Assembly (NCBI GenBank): GCA_026785875.1
Contig: JAJAZF010000011.1
Span: 1 to 9,604, forward strand
Direction of reading: 5' to 3'
DNA length: 9,604 nt
Origin: Chamaesiphon sp.
GTDB taxonomy: Bacteria > Cyanobacteriota > Cyanobacteriia > Cyanobacteriales > Chamaesiphonaceae
Positions 1 through 5,782 of this stretch are shown here, piece by piece. The notes beneath the pieces were generated by a model. The model was given only the letters and a program-made list of their open reading frames with translations, ran no database searches and was not told the origin of the DNA. The number at the start of each line of letters is the position of its first letter. The first letter of the stretch is position 1. The position numbers and the translations under genes were made by a program.

Positions 1-287
1 AAGCTCTCAAAATTAGGCTCTAAATTGAGTAAACAGCGATCGTTAATCGCGAGGGTACTTTGAGTAATTGGTTTAGGCTGTTCGCTGCCTTGACTGATAA
101 TGTCTGGATTAGCGGCTACCGATTGTTTGGTTACATCTAAGAGAAAATAAGTAGTTAAAATAATTAGATAAACAATAAAAATTAAGCGATTATCTTTTAC
201 AGCGGCTGCTGGTGCCGATTGCAATAAAAGTTTGTTAATGGAATGGTCAGATCTTAAATTTGCAGAAGTAACCCGAAGTTTTAGCAT
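1..287 (-). CDS. Unrecognised membrane-anchored protein, N-terminal part (runs off the left edge)
   Basis: An open frame without stops runs from an ATG at 287 to the window edge, giving 95 codons. I do not recognise the protein. After a polar N-terminus of about 34 residues (MLKLRVTSANLRSD...) there is one strongly hydrophobic stretch at about residues 35-50 (LIFIVYLIILTTYFLL). A polar segment rich in Gln, Pro, Ser and Asn follows. This suggests an inner-membrane-anchored or exported protein with its main domain beyond the edge. No clear Shine-Dalgarno sequence precedes the ATG, and the frame stays open for some codons upstream without another ATG, so the start is provisional. It points the same way as the three secreted-protein genes to its right, with a 221-base spacer. 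It could be a chance frame, but the single well-placed hydrophobic segment argues against that. Confidence 0.5.
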   Translation of the reverse strand, partial: MLKLRVTSANLRSDHSINKLLLQSAPAAAVKDNRLIFIVYLIILTTYFLLDVTKQSVAANPDIISQGSEQPKPITQSTLAINDRCLLNLEPNFES

Positions 288-393
288 ATCGATTGTGGGT
301 TGAAATTTTGAGCAAGTTACCCCAATTGATTCGCTTGGTGTGTACGATGGGTAATTAAATTAGGTAGATAAAAATGTTAATTTATACATAATC

Positions 394-474
394 TAGCGAT
401 CGCACAACCAATTAGATCGATCGACATCAACAGCCGATCGGATCGAAGTTGCGAAGGTTGTTCGACGATCGCTA
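394..474. repeat. Imperfect inverted repeat downstream of the first secreted-protein gene
   Basis: TAGCGATCGCACAACC (394-409) is mirrored by GGTTGTTCGACGATCGCTA (456-474). The arms match over TAGCGATCG and ACAACC, with a 1-versus-4-base asymmetry between the two blocks. The outer part contains a HIP1 octamer. It lies just 3' of the gene ending at 509, so it could form a 3'-end hairpin in that transcript. It has no U-tract, so calling it a terminator would be inference. The rest of the 288-508 spacer shows nothing else clear. Confidence 0.45.
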
Positions 475-508
475 ACTGAGTAATTCAATTTTTTAAAGTT
501 CTACTAAG

Positions 509-907
509 TTAGGGAATCAGCACAGTAATAGATTTAGTTGCCCCATCAGTATTGTCAATCCTTGTCTGTTGCGATCTAGGCGTATCGGTTGGCGTAGTGC
601 CAAGACTGACGGCTGATTCAGCATCGATCTTATAGGTAACACTAGTGCTATTGGGATTAGTTACTCTCAATACACCCGCTCCCCCAATTGCCGAAGCAGC
701 AGTTTCAACACCATTAATACTGGCTGTTCCCGCCGCCGAAGTTTTGCCAACCGCGATCGCACTAGATAAACTAGTAATTGTCGTGCCACTATAATTAATC
801 GCTACCACCCCAACCGCACGAGTTTGGTCGGCAGCGGCGATCGATCCTGATGCAACAACACCAACGACGAACATTAAACCAATTGCCAATTCAAGCGAAA
901 TTTTCAT
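509..907 (-). CDS. Small secreted Gly/Ala/Ser/Thr-rich protein, paralogue 1 of 3
   Basis: 132 residues, function unknown. Residues 1-26 form a signal peptide: Lys2, a hydrophobic core (LAIGLMFVVGVVA), then AAA before Asp27 as a likely signal peptidase I site. The mature chain of about 106 residues has no Cys or Trp and is rich in Ala, Ser, Thr, Gly and Val, as expected for a beta-rich exported protein. It shares with its two neighbours the MK-S start, the A-GLM signal core, an AVGK motif (around residue 70) and a C-terminus ending in hydrophobic-Pro (VLIP). It is the most divergent copy: it lacks the AGEGGAAGS motif after the signal peptide and is more charged near its end. Only a weak GGAAAACT precedes the ATG. 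The family may form surface or periplasmic material, but no activity can be assigned. Confidence 0.75.
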   Translation of the reverse strand: MKISLELAIGLMFVVGVVASGSIAAADQTRAVGVVAINYSGTTITSLSSAIAVGKTSAAGTASINGVETAASAIGGAGVLRVTNPNSTSVTYKIDAESAVSLGTTPTDTPRSQQTRIDNTDGATKSITVLIP

Positions 908-937
908 AGTTTTCCGATCGAGCTTAACTACGGTTGT

Positions 938-972
938 GGATCTGACTGGATATTTAGATCCTCGTCAGATCC
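938..972. repeat. Nested stem-loop between secreted-protein genes 1 and 2
   Basis: GGATCTGAC (938-946) pairs perfectly with GTCAGATCC (964-972). Inside it GGAT (948-951) pairs with ATCC (958-961) around a six-base loop, leaving only a 1-base and a 2-base bulge. On the minus strand this lies in the leader of paralogue 1 and behind paralogue 2. It could be a processing or attenuation hairpin. No T-run follows on either side. Confidence 0.55.
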
Positions 973-989
973 ATCAGTGACGAGCGATC

Positions 990-1010
990 TTGAAGATCGA
1001 TCGTCTTCAA
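990..1010 (-). terminator. Possible 3'-end hairpin of secreted-protein gene 2
   Basis: TTGAAGA (990-996) and TCTTCAA (1004-1010) form a perfect 7-bp stem around TCGATCG. It starts 6 bases after the end of paralogue 2 on the minus strand, which suits a 3' stabilising or terminating hairpin. There is no following U-tract, so intrinsic termination is uncertain. Confidence 0.4.
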
Positions 1011-1016
1011 CCATTC

Positions 1017-1418
1017 CTAAGGAAGGGTAACTCCAGTAGTAGGACCAGGGATAATTTGGAGACTAGGTGCAGAACCAAAACTATTGCCTTGTACGACTCC
1101 TAGCCCAAGAGCGGTTTCACCTGTTACTGTGTAATTAACAATTGCGTCGTTGATACCACTTACTTGCAATGTACCACCAGTACCAACGGCAACAGCAGAG
1201 ATATCAGTAGCAGTAGTACGAGCTGTAGTAAAAGCTGCCGCTTTACCAACAGCAACTGAACCAGCAGTAGCAGTCAGTCCGTTACCAGTAACCCCAGTGA
1301 ACTGAGCGGAGATACTACCAGCAGCACCACCTTCACCAGCATGAGCAGTAGTGATGGAGCCAGCTACAGTAGCAGCAGCCAACATTAATCCAGTCGCAAA
1401 GACGATCGAAGCTTTCAT
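1017..1418 (-). CDS. Small secreted Gly/Ala/Thr-rich protein, paralogue 2 of 3
   Basis: 133 residues, function unknown. The signal peptide is textbook: MKAS, a hydrophobic core (IVFATGLMLAAATVAG), and AHA at 25-27 before Gly28 as the cleavage site. The mature protein opens with GEGGAAGSISAQFTG, almost the same as paralogue 3. It then has SVAVGK, several Thr/Ala-rich stretches, an NYTVTGET segment, GNSFGSAPSL and a final TGVTLP. There is no Cys or Trp and hardly any charge. An AAGGA box seven bases before the ATG supports the start. Order and length of the shared blocks show tandem duplication with its right neighbour. Export to the periplasm or beyond is well supported; cell-surface or sheath material is only a guess from composition. 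Confidence 0.8.
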   Translation of the reverse strand: MKASIVFATGLMLAAATVAGSITTAHAGEGGAAGSISAQFTGVTGNGLTATAGSVAVGKAAAFTTARTTATDISAVAVGTGGTLQVSGINDAIVNYTVTGETALGLGVVQGNSFGSAPSLQIIPGPTTGVTLP

Positions 1419-1539
1419 GATTTTTTCCTTGATTAATACGTGATGTGTTTGGAAGATCGCTGCGGATCTGTGTGCTTACTAGCCGCCATAGTTTTAAGCA
1501 ACTAGGCTGAAACTAGATCTGAGCCTGTGCAACTATTGG

Positions 1540-1559
1540 GATCGAATAAGGTATCGATC
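1540..1559. repeat. Short inverted repeat between secreted-protein genes 2 and 3
   Basis: GATCGA (1540-1545) pairs with TCGATC (1554-1559) around an eight-base loop, 27 bases past the 3' end of paralogue 3. Such words are frequent in this GATCGATC-rich genome, so it may have no role. The rest of the 1419-1586 spacer holds only the ribosome binding site of paralogue 2. Confidence 0.3.
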
Positions 1560-1586
1560 TTCAAGTCCACAGTTGGCTCTAAATTA

Positions 1587-1985
1587 TTAAGGAAGGATAA
1601 CGCCAGTACCAGGACGGAGGCTAGCTGGTGTACCACCAGCGAAGCTATTTGCTTGAGCAGTAGCTGTAGTTGTTTCAGCAATAGCAGTGTAAGTAGCACC
1701 CACTTGGTTAGCATCAGTCAGTGAAAATCCACCACCACTACCAACTGCGGAAGTCGCAGTAGTTCCGCCAGCTCCAGTCCCTGTCAGAGCTGTAGCTGCT
1801 GCAAAACCTTTACCAACAGCGACGGAACTAGACAACCGATCGACGATCTGACCAGTAGTTCCAGCGAAGCGAATACTGACGCTACCTGCTGCACCACCTT
1901 CACCAGCTTGAGCAGGATTGGTTCCTGCAACTAACACAGCCGCCATAACTAAACCAGTTGCGAATTTGAACGAAACTTTCATCAT
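1587..1985 (-). CDS. Small secreted Gly/Ala/Thr-rich protein, paralogue 3 of 3
   Basis: The start is set at the first of two adjacent ATG codons (1985, with 1982 as alternative). An AGGA box lies six bases before it, and the resulting 132 residues match the paralogues. The frame is open 19 codons further upstream to 2042, but that extension (MWEVYKCG...) has no counterpart in the paralogues and would bury the signal peptide. The signal peptide is MMKVSFKFATGLVMAAVLVAG with AQA at 25-27 before Gly28. The mature chain opens GEGGAAGSVSIRFAGTTG. It continues with SSSVAVGK, a Gly/Thr/Ala-rich middle, ATYTAIAETT, ANSFAGGTPASL and a final TGVILP. It has no Cys or Trp. It is the copy nearest the intergenic region divergent from tyrA, so it is probably first if the three are co-transcribed. 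Function unknown. Confidence 0.8.
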   Translation of the reverse strand: MMKVSFKFATGLVMAAVLVAGTNPAQAGEGGAAGSVSIRFAGTTGQIVDRLSSSVAVGKGFAAATALTGTGAGGTTATSAVGSGGGFSLTDANQVGATYTAIAETTTATAQANSFAGGTPASLRPGTGVILP

Positions 1986-2162
1986 TGTTTTTCCTGAATC
2001 GGTGTAATGTGATTTAGCACCACATTTATATACTTCCCACAAAAATGTAATTATTTATACTTGCTTGTAAAATTTGTTGAATCTGCACTACAAATCCGCC
2101 TAAAGCGACTAGAGCGGTCATATTTTGGTTTTAAACTACACTTAATGATTTGTTATGTTTCA

Positions 2163-2263
2163 CATGCGGTACCGATCGATCCAAAATCTTGAAGTCCGAG
2201 AAATTAGGCGGACTTGGCGATCGATCGAACCCAGGCAAATAAATTTCACTACCCAACCGCATG
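2163..2263. repeat. Nested inverted repeats upstream of tyrA
   Basis: The 312-base divergent region between paralogue 3 and tyrA contains several arms around a common centre. CATGCGGT (2163-2170) pairs with ACCGCATG (2256-2263). GATCGATC words flank the inside. AAGTCCG (2192-2198) pairs with CGGACTT (2209-2215) around a ten-base loop. A competing perfect 9-bp pair, TCCGCCTAA (2095-2103) with TTAGGCGGA (2204-2212), uses the same loop region. On the plus strand these would form a structured tyrA leader, ending about 35 bases before its GTG. I found no convincing -35/-10 pair here for either gene. Confidence 0.5.
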
Positions 2264-2297
2264 GCACAATATAACAAATAATCAAAAACAGCCAACT

Positions 2298-3149
2298 GTG
2301 AAGATCGGGATCGTAGGGATAGGATTAATCGGCGCATCGTTAGGGTGGGATTTTCGCCAACTGGGACATCAGGTAATCGGGATCGGTCGTCAGCAAGCTA
2401 CGTGCGATCTTGCCGAGCGCGAGGGGATTTGCGATCGAGCTAGTGGCGATTTGGCTAGTCTCAAAGATACTGAGATCGTCTTTATCTGTACGCCAATCGC
2501 GGCAATTGTCCCGACAGTCGAGTTACTAGTTCCCCATCTCCAGCCAGAAACGATCGTTACCGATGCCGGATCTGTCAAAGCCGCGATCGTCGATCGAGCC
2601 ACCGGATTATGGGCAAATTTTGTGGGTGGACACCCGATGGCTGGGAACTCCCAGAGCGGGATTGCTGCCTTTGAGAAGGGGCTATTTGCCGATCGACCTT
2701 ATGTTTTGACCCCCATCCCCGAAACTGCGCCTGTAGCTCTAGAGCGAGTGGCTGAGTTGGTGCGATCGCTCGATTGTATTATTCATTATGCTACCCCTGC
2801 TCAACACGATCTCGCGGTGGCTTGGATTTCGCATTTACCGATGATAGTTAGTGCTAGTTTGATTGGTGCTTGTCTAGATGAAGCCGATCCTCAAATTCTG
2901 GACTTTGCCAAAAAGTTCGCCAGTACTGGATTTAGGGATACCAGTCGGGTGGGTGGCGGTAATCCTGAAATGGGGATGATGATGGCAGAATATAATCGGG
3001 ATGCTTTATTGCGATCGTTGTATCAATATCGCGATCGATTGGACAGTATCATTGATTCGATCGAATCCAAAAAATGGACGAAAATTAAGGACTTATTATC
3101 TACAAATCAAGCTGTCCGTCCTGACTTTTTAAATATTGAAGATGATTAA
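2298..3149 (+). CDS. tyrA: Arogenate/prephenate dehydrogenase (tyrosine synthesis)
   Basis: Cytosolic enzyme that oxidatively decarboxylates arogenate (or prephenate) in the last steps of tyrosine synthesis. The proposed GTG start gives 283 residues, close to the roughly 280 usual for cyanobacterial TyrA, and puts the nucleotide-binding strand at the N-terminus (VKIGIVGIGLIGASLG). The frame stays open upstream to a TTG at 2214, but those 28 residues look like non-coding sequence. The Rossmann motif GxGxxG is at 7-12. Arg31, after the second strand (GIGR), fits a preference for NADP. GGHPMAG with His112 and SHLP with His179 are the family's conserved histidine motifs, and GFRDTSR (211-217) lies in the dimerising helical domain. 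The length leaves no room for a fused chorismate mutase or ACT domain. No obvious Shine-Dalgarno sequence precedes the GTG. It is convergent with glnN. Arogenate as the main substrate is inferred from known cyanobacterial homologues. Confidence 0.92.
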   Translation: MKIGIVGIGLIGASLGWDFRQLGHQVIGIGRQQATCDLAEREGICDRASGDLASLKDTEIVFICTPIAAIVPTVELLVPHLQPETIVTDAGSVKAAIVDRATGLWANFVGGHPMAGNSQSGIAAFEKGLFADRPYVLTPIPETAPVALERVAELVRSLDCIIHYATPAQHDLAVAWISHLPMIVSASLIGACLDEADPQILDFAKKFASTGFRDTSRVGGGNPEMGMMMAEYNRDALLRSLYQYRDRLDSIIDSIESKKWTKIKDLLSTNQAVRPDFLNIEDD

Positions 3150-3150
3150 A

Positions 3151-3185
3151 TAGTTGATAGTTGATAGTTGATAGTTGATAATTGG
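3151..3185. repeat. Heptamer tandem repeat (TAGTTGA)
   Basis: Four perfect copies of TAGTTGA (3151-3178) and one degenerate copy (TAATTGG) start one base after the tyrA stop codon. Seven-base short tandem repeats of this kind are typical of cyanobacterial intergenic regions. Inverted heptamers (CTGTCAA) appear at 3314-3334 and 3424-3440, so the block from 3151 to 3440 is bounded by related repeats in opposite orientation. Confidence 0.85.
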
Positions 3186-3200
3186 GTTTTAAGCGAGTAG

Positions 3201-3217
3201 GGTGGGCACTGCCCACC
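3201..3217. repeat. Short palindrome GGTGGGC-ACT-GCCCACC
   Basis: A perfect 7-bp stem with a three-base loop. From memory this resembles a word seen dispersed in many cyanobacterial genomes. It stands just left of the large palindrome. Confidence 0.6.
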
Positions 3218-3220
3218 AGG

Positions 3221-3274
3221 ATTCAGTTGAGAGGTAGGGGCAATTCATGAATTGCCCCTACTTCTCAACTGAAT
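3221..3274. repeat. 54-bp near-perfect palindrome (dispersed repeat or MITE-like)
   Basis: The centre lies between 3247 and 3248. The inner 28 bases (3234-3261; left arm GTAGGGGCAATTCA) are a perfect palindrome. Outer arms ATTCAGTTGAGA (3221-3232) and TCTCAACTGAAT (3263-3274) continue it with a single G/T mismatch (3233 against 3262), which would be a wobble pair in RNA. In a transcript it would form a stem of about 27 bp with almost no loop. It has no coding capacity. It may be a mobile repeat unit or a strong transcription or decay barrier between the convergent genes. Confidence 0.8.
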
Positions 3275-3281
3275 TCAACAA

Positions 3282-3308
3282 AAAGACCGTTCGTTTAGAA
3301 CGGTCTTT
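3282..3308. terminator. Bidirectional intrinsic terminator between tyrA and glnN
   Basis: AAAGACCGTTC (3282-3292) and GAACGGTCTTT (3298-3308) form a perfect 11-bp stem with a GTTTA loop. The stem is A-rich on one side and T-rich on the other, so it can work in both directions. It sits between convergent genes, as expected for a shared terminator. Confidence 0.75.
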
Positions 3309-3313
3309 GCAAG

Positions 3314-3347
3314 CTGTCAACTGTCAACTGTCTTGATTCGCTGTCTT
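3314..3347. repeat. Heptamer repeats (CTGTCAA / CTGTCTT)
   Basis: CTGTCAA at 3314-3320 and 3321-3327, CTGTCTT at 3328-3334 and again at 3341-3347 after a GATTCG spacer. The complement (TTGACAG) resembles the TAGTTGA array beside tyrA in the opposite orientation. Confidence 0.65.
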
Positions 3348-3353
3348 GTCGTT

Positions 3354-3384
3354 TTTTTATTCGGGGGGAACCCCCGAATAAAAA
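3354..3384. terminator. Strong hairpin with A/T-rich base (possible glnN terminator)
   Basis: A 14-bp perfect stem: TTTTTATTCGGGGG (3354-3367) with CCCCCGAATAAAAA (3371-3384), loop GAA. On the minus strand, GC-rich pairs at the tip and a T-run at the base give an intrinsic-terminator shape for glnN. It may equally be one more dispersed palindrome of this block. Confidence 0.55.
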
Positions 3385-3395
3385 CGCCGCTAAAC

Positions 3396-3412
3396 CCTCG
3401 GGGAACCCGAGG
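3396..3412. repeat. Hairpin CCTCGGG-GAA-CCCGAGG
   Basis: A perfect 7-bp stem with the same GAA loop as the preceding hairpin, which suggests a shared repeat family. GATTCGC (3335-3341) and GCGAATC (3416-3422) form an inverted pair enclosing both hairpins. Confidence 0.6.
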
Positions 3413-3423
3413 AGCGCGAATCG

Positions 3424-3440
3424 CTGTCAACTGTCAACTA
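3424..3440. repeat. Heptamer repeat, inverted copy (CTGTCAACTGTCAACTA)
   Basis: Two CTGTCAA units plus CTA. Its complement TAGTTGACAGTTGACAG is nearly the TAGTTGA array at 3151-3178 in reverse orientation. It closes the repeat block eight bases before the end of glnN. Confidence 0.7.
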
Positions 3441-3448
3441 TTTAAATG

Positions 3449-5623
3449 TTATTTGATAAACAACATTTCTTGATAAGTAGGCAATGGCCATAAATCGTCG
3501 GCGACTTCGCTTTCGAGTCCATCTGCATATTTGCGGACATCATCCATCAATGGACGGACAGTTTTGACTAAATATTGCATATGTGCTTCAGTCGAATCAA
3601 AATCATGGGTGCTTAATGCCGAAGCTAACTTGCTCACTAAATCCATCATCGATTTAGTTAATTCAGCGACCTTATGAACACTTTCAGTATCAAAATCAAC
3701 CCCGATTTCTTTGAGTCCAGCAATAGTAGTTGCCAAGTCAGTTAGATAACGGGTTGCGGCTGGATAGATCATAGTTTTAGCCATACTGATTACTAGTTTA
3801 GCTTCAACTTCGATCGACAGAATATACTGTTCTGCGTAGGTTTCATAACGACTGGCTAATTCGACTGGAGACAGAATCCCCAGACTATCGAACAGATGTA
3901 CGATCGCCTCTTCAGTCAGCACGGGTAGGGCATCTGCTGTCGTCCGCAGGTTGCGTAAACCGCGCTCTTCGACTGCCATTTTGTGCCATTCTTCTGAATA
4001 CCCGTTGCCATTGAATACCACTGCGCCATGAGTATCGATGACTTCTTTGAGTACTATCTGAATCGCGGCATTCAGTTCGGTGCCGTTGGCGATTTCACCT
4101 TCTAATTTATCAGCCATCCAGGTGAGCGAATCTGCCAGGATCGTATTCATTGCCACTAGTGGCCCAGCTACAGACTGTCCCGAACCGACTGCCCGAAACT
4201 CAAAGCGATTGCCAGTAAAGGCAAAAGGTGAAGTTCGGTTGCGATCGCCAGCATCTTTGGGTAGTATTGGCAAGGTATCTACACCAATATTCATCATCCC
4301 CCGCGCTGTCGATCCTTTCAGATCTCCCTGTTTGATTTGCTCGAATACGTCTTGTAATTGCGAACCCAGGTAAACAGAGATGATTGCTGGAGGAGCTTCA
4401 TTCGCGCCCAAACGGTGGTCGTTACTTGCTGTCGCGACAACTGCCCGCAATAGTGGTCCATACTTGTGAACGCCGCGAATTACCGCACCACAGAAGACCA
4501 GGAACTGGGCGTTGGAGTGAGGAGTATCGCCTGGATCTAATAAGTTGCCTTGGGTAGCATTCCCAACCGACCAATTGACGTGTTTCCCAGAACCATTAAT
4601 TCCGGCAAAAGGTTTCTCATGCAGCAGACACATGAAGCCATGTTTTTTGGCAGTAATCTTCAGAATCGTCATCAGCAGTTGTTGGTGGTCGGTTGCCACG
4701 TTTGCTGCTTCAAAGAAGGGAGCGATTTCAAATTGACCTGGAGCCACTTCGTTGTGGCGGGTTTTGGCAGGAATGCCGAGTTTGTAGAGTCTTTCTTCTA
4801 CATCCTGCATGTAGACTTGAACCCGCTCTGGAATTGCGCCAAAGTAGTGGTCGTCAAATTGTTGACCCTTGGCAGGTGGTTTGCCAAACAGGGTGCGACC
4901 TGCCAGCAGCAAGTCGGGGCGGCTATTGGCAAAGTTGGTATCTACCAGGAAGTATTCTTGCTCTGCACCACAACTAGAGTTGACAGGAGCGACGCTAGTG
5001 TTGCCCAAAATCTTGAGGACTCTAATAGCCGCCTTACTCATTGCCGCATTGGAACGCAGGAGGGGCGTTTTCTTGTCCAGTGCTTCTCCAGTCCAAGATA
5101 CAAACGCTGTGGGAATGCACAGTGTGGCACCGTTGTCTGTTTCCATGATGAAAGCTGGACTGGTAACATCCCATGCAGTGTAGCCCCGCGCTTCAAAGGT
5201 GGAGCGGATGCCACCATTGGGGAAAGAAGAACCGTCGGGTTCGCCTTGGACGAGCAGTTTACCTGCAAACTCAGAGATGACGGAGCCATCGCTTTGCACG
5301 GAGACAAAACCATCATGCTTTTCAGCAGTGGCATTGGTCAGGGGATAGAATACGTGGGCGTAATAAAGTGCGCCTTTAGAAATAGCCCAATCTTTCATCG
5401 CGACCGCTACAGAGTCAGCAACGGCGATATTCAATGGCTCACCAGTTTGAATCGTCTTCTTGACAGATTTAAATACATCCTTGGGCAGACTTTCCTGCAT
5501 CTTGTTCAAGGTGAAGACATCACACGCCCACAGATCTTCCAACCGCTTGGAAGCCTTGGAAGGCATTGGCTCTCTGTTGGTAATTTGGTAAATTGCTTGA
5601 CTCCGAGATTCGTTTCCACTCAC
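3449..5623 (-). CDS. glnN: Glutamine synthetase type III
   Basis: ATP-dependent ligation of ammonium to glutamate in the cytosol, the entry step of nitrogen assimilation. The 724 residues match the large dodecameric GSIII family rather than GlnA (about 470). Visible motifs in order: an N-terminal GSIII domain (LEDLWACDVFTLNKM near 28-42; AHVFYPLTNATAEKHDGF near 89-106), the metal-binding GAEQEYF (219-225), HNEVAPGQFEIAP (290-302), the NGSGKH signature (343-348) and RLGANEAPPA (404-413). A C-terminal helical part runs to the end. The start is GTG at 5623. AGAGGA eight bases upstream and the MSGN-type beginning I recall for cyanobacterial GlnN support it. Cyanobacterial glnN genes are usually induced by NtcA under nitrogen limitation, but I see no canonical GTA-N8-TAC site here. 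It is convergent with tyrA and shares the terminator region with it. Apparently intact. Confidence 0.96.
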   Translation of the reverse strand: MSGNESRSQAIYQITNREPMPSKASKRLEDLWACDVFTLNKMQESLPKDVFKSVKKTIQTGEPLNIAVADSVAVAMKDWAISKGALYYAHVFYPLTNATAEKHDGFVSVQSDGSVISEFAGKLLVQGEPDGSSFPNGGIRSTFEARGYTAWDVTSPAFIMETDNGATLCIPTAFVSWTGEALDKKTPLLRSNAAMSKAAIRVLKILGNTSVAPVNSSCGAEQEYFLVDTNFANSRPDLLLAGRTLFGKPPAKGQQFDDHYFGAIPERVQVYMQDVEERLYKLGIPAKTRHNEVAPGQFEIAPFFEAANVATDHQQLLMTILKITAKKHGFMCLLHEKPFAGINGSGKHVNWSVGNATQGNLLDPGDTPHSNAQFLVFCGAVIRGVHKYGPLLRAVVATASNDHRLGANEAPPAIISVYLGSQLQDVFEQIKQGDLKGSTARGMMNIGVDTLPILPKDAGDRNRTSPFAFTGNRFEFRAVGSGQSVAGPLVAMNTILADSLTWMADKLEGEIANGTELNAAIQIVLKEVIDTHGAVVFNGNGYSEEWHKMAVEERGLRNLRTTADALPVLTEEAIVHLFDSLGILSPVELASRYETYAEQYILSIEVEAKLVISMAKTMIYPAATRYLTDLATTIAGLKEIGVDFDTESVHKVAELTKSMMDLVSKLASALSTHDFDSTEAHMQYLVKTVRPLMDDVRKYADGLESEVADDLWPLPTYQEMLFIK

Positions 5624-5723
5624 AGCTTTTTTCCTCTTTAGGCTCTAATACCAGTAAATGATAATTCCGATCGATACTTAAAATTGGGTAAGTACGATAC
5701 CGATCTACAGTAATGAATGTGCC

Positions 5724-5747
5724 CTCAACAATATTTTTGCTGTTGAG
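5724..5747. repeat. Hairpin in the glnN upstream region
   Basis: CTCAACA (5724-5730) pairs with TGTTGAG (5741-5747) around a ten-base A/T-rich loop, about 100 bases before the glnN start. It could be a regulator-binding dyad or a 5' leader hairpin; nothing in the sequence decides. Confidence 0.35.
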
Positions 5748-5782
5748 TGACAATTAAATATGCGTAAGCTAGACATTTTGAC

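Noticed and set aside
1502..1724. Open frames of 65-70 codons on both strands across the 3' part of the third secreted gene.
   Set aside because: Leu/Ser-rich shadows of the repetitive coding sequence, with no start signals or family features.
1986..2042. Extension of the third secreted gene to 2042.
   Set aside because: The extra 19 residues have no match in the paralogues, would precede the signal peptide, and ignore the AGGA box before the ATG at 1985.
2214..2297. Extension of tyrA to a TTG at 2214.
   Set aside because: The 28 extra residues have no TyrA character, while GTG at 2298 puts the Rossmann strand at the N-terminus as in homologues.
4550..5641. A 363-codon open frame on the plus strand opposite glnN, with several shorter nested ones.
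   Set aside because: It lies wholly antisense to the conserved glnN codons, shows no recognisable domain and has a Cys/Arg/Phe-rich composition typical of antisense shadow frames.
5688..5700. Possible NtcA site upstream of glnN (GTA and TAC half-sites on the minus strand).
   Set aside because: The spacing is seven bases, not the eight of the GTA-N8-TAC consensus, so I do not list it as a site.
5520..5753. Minus-strand frame of 77 codons overlapping the glnN start.
   Set aside because: It overlaps the well-supported glnN start and its upstream region in another frame and has no recognisable content.
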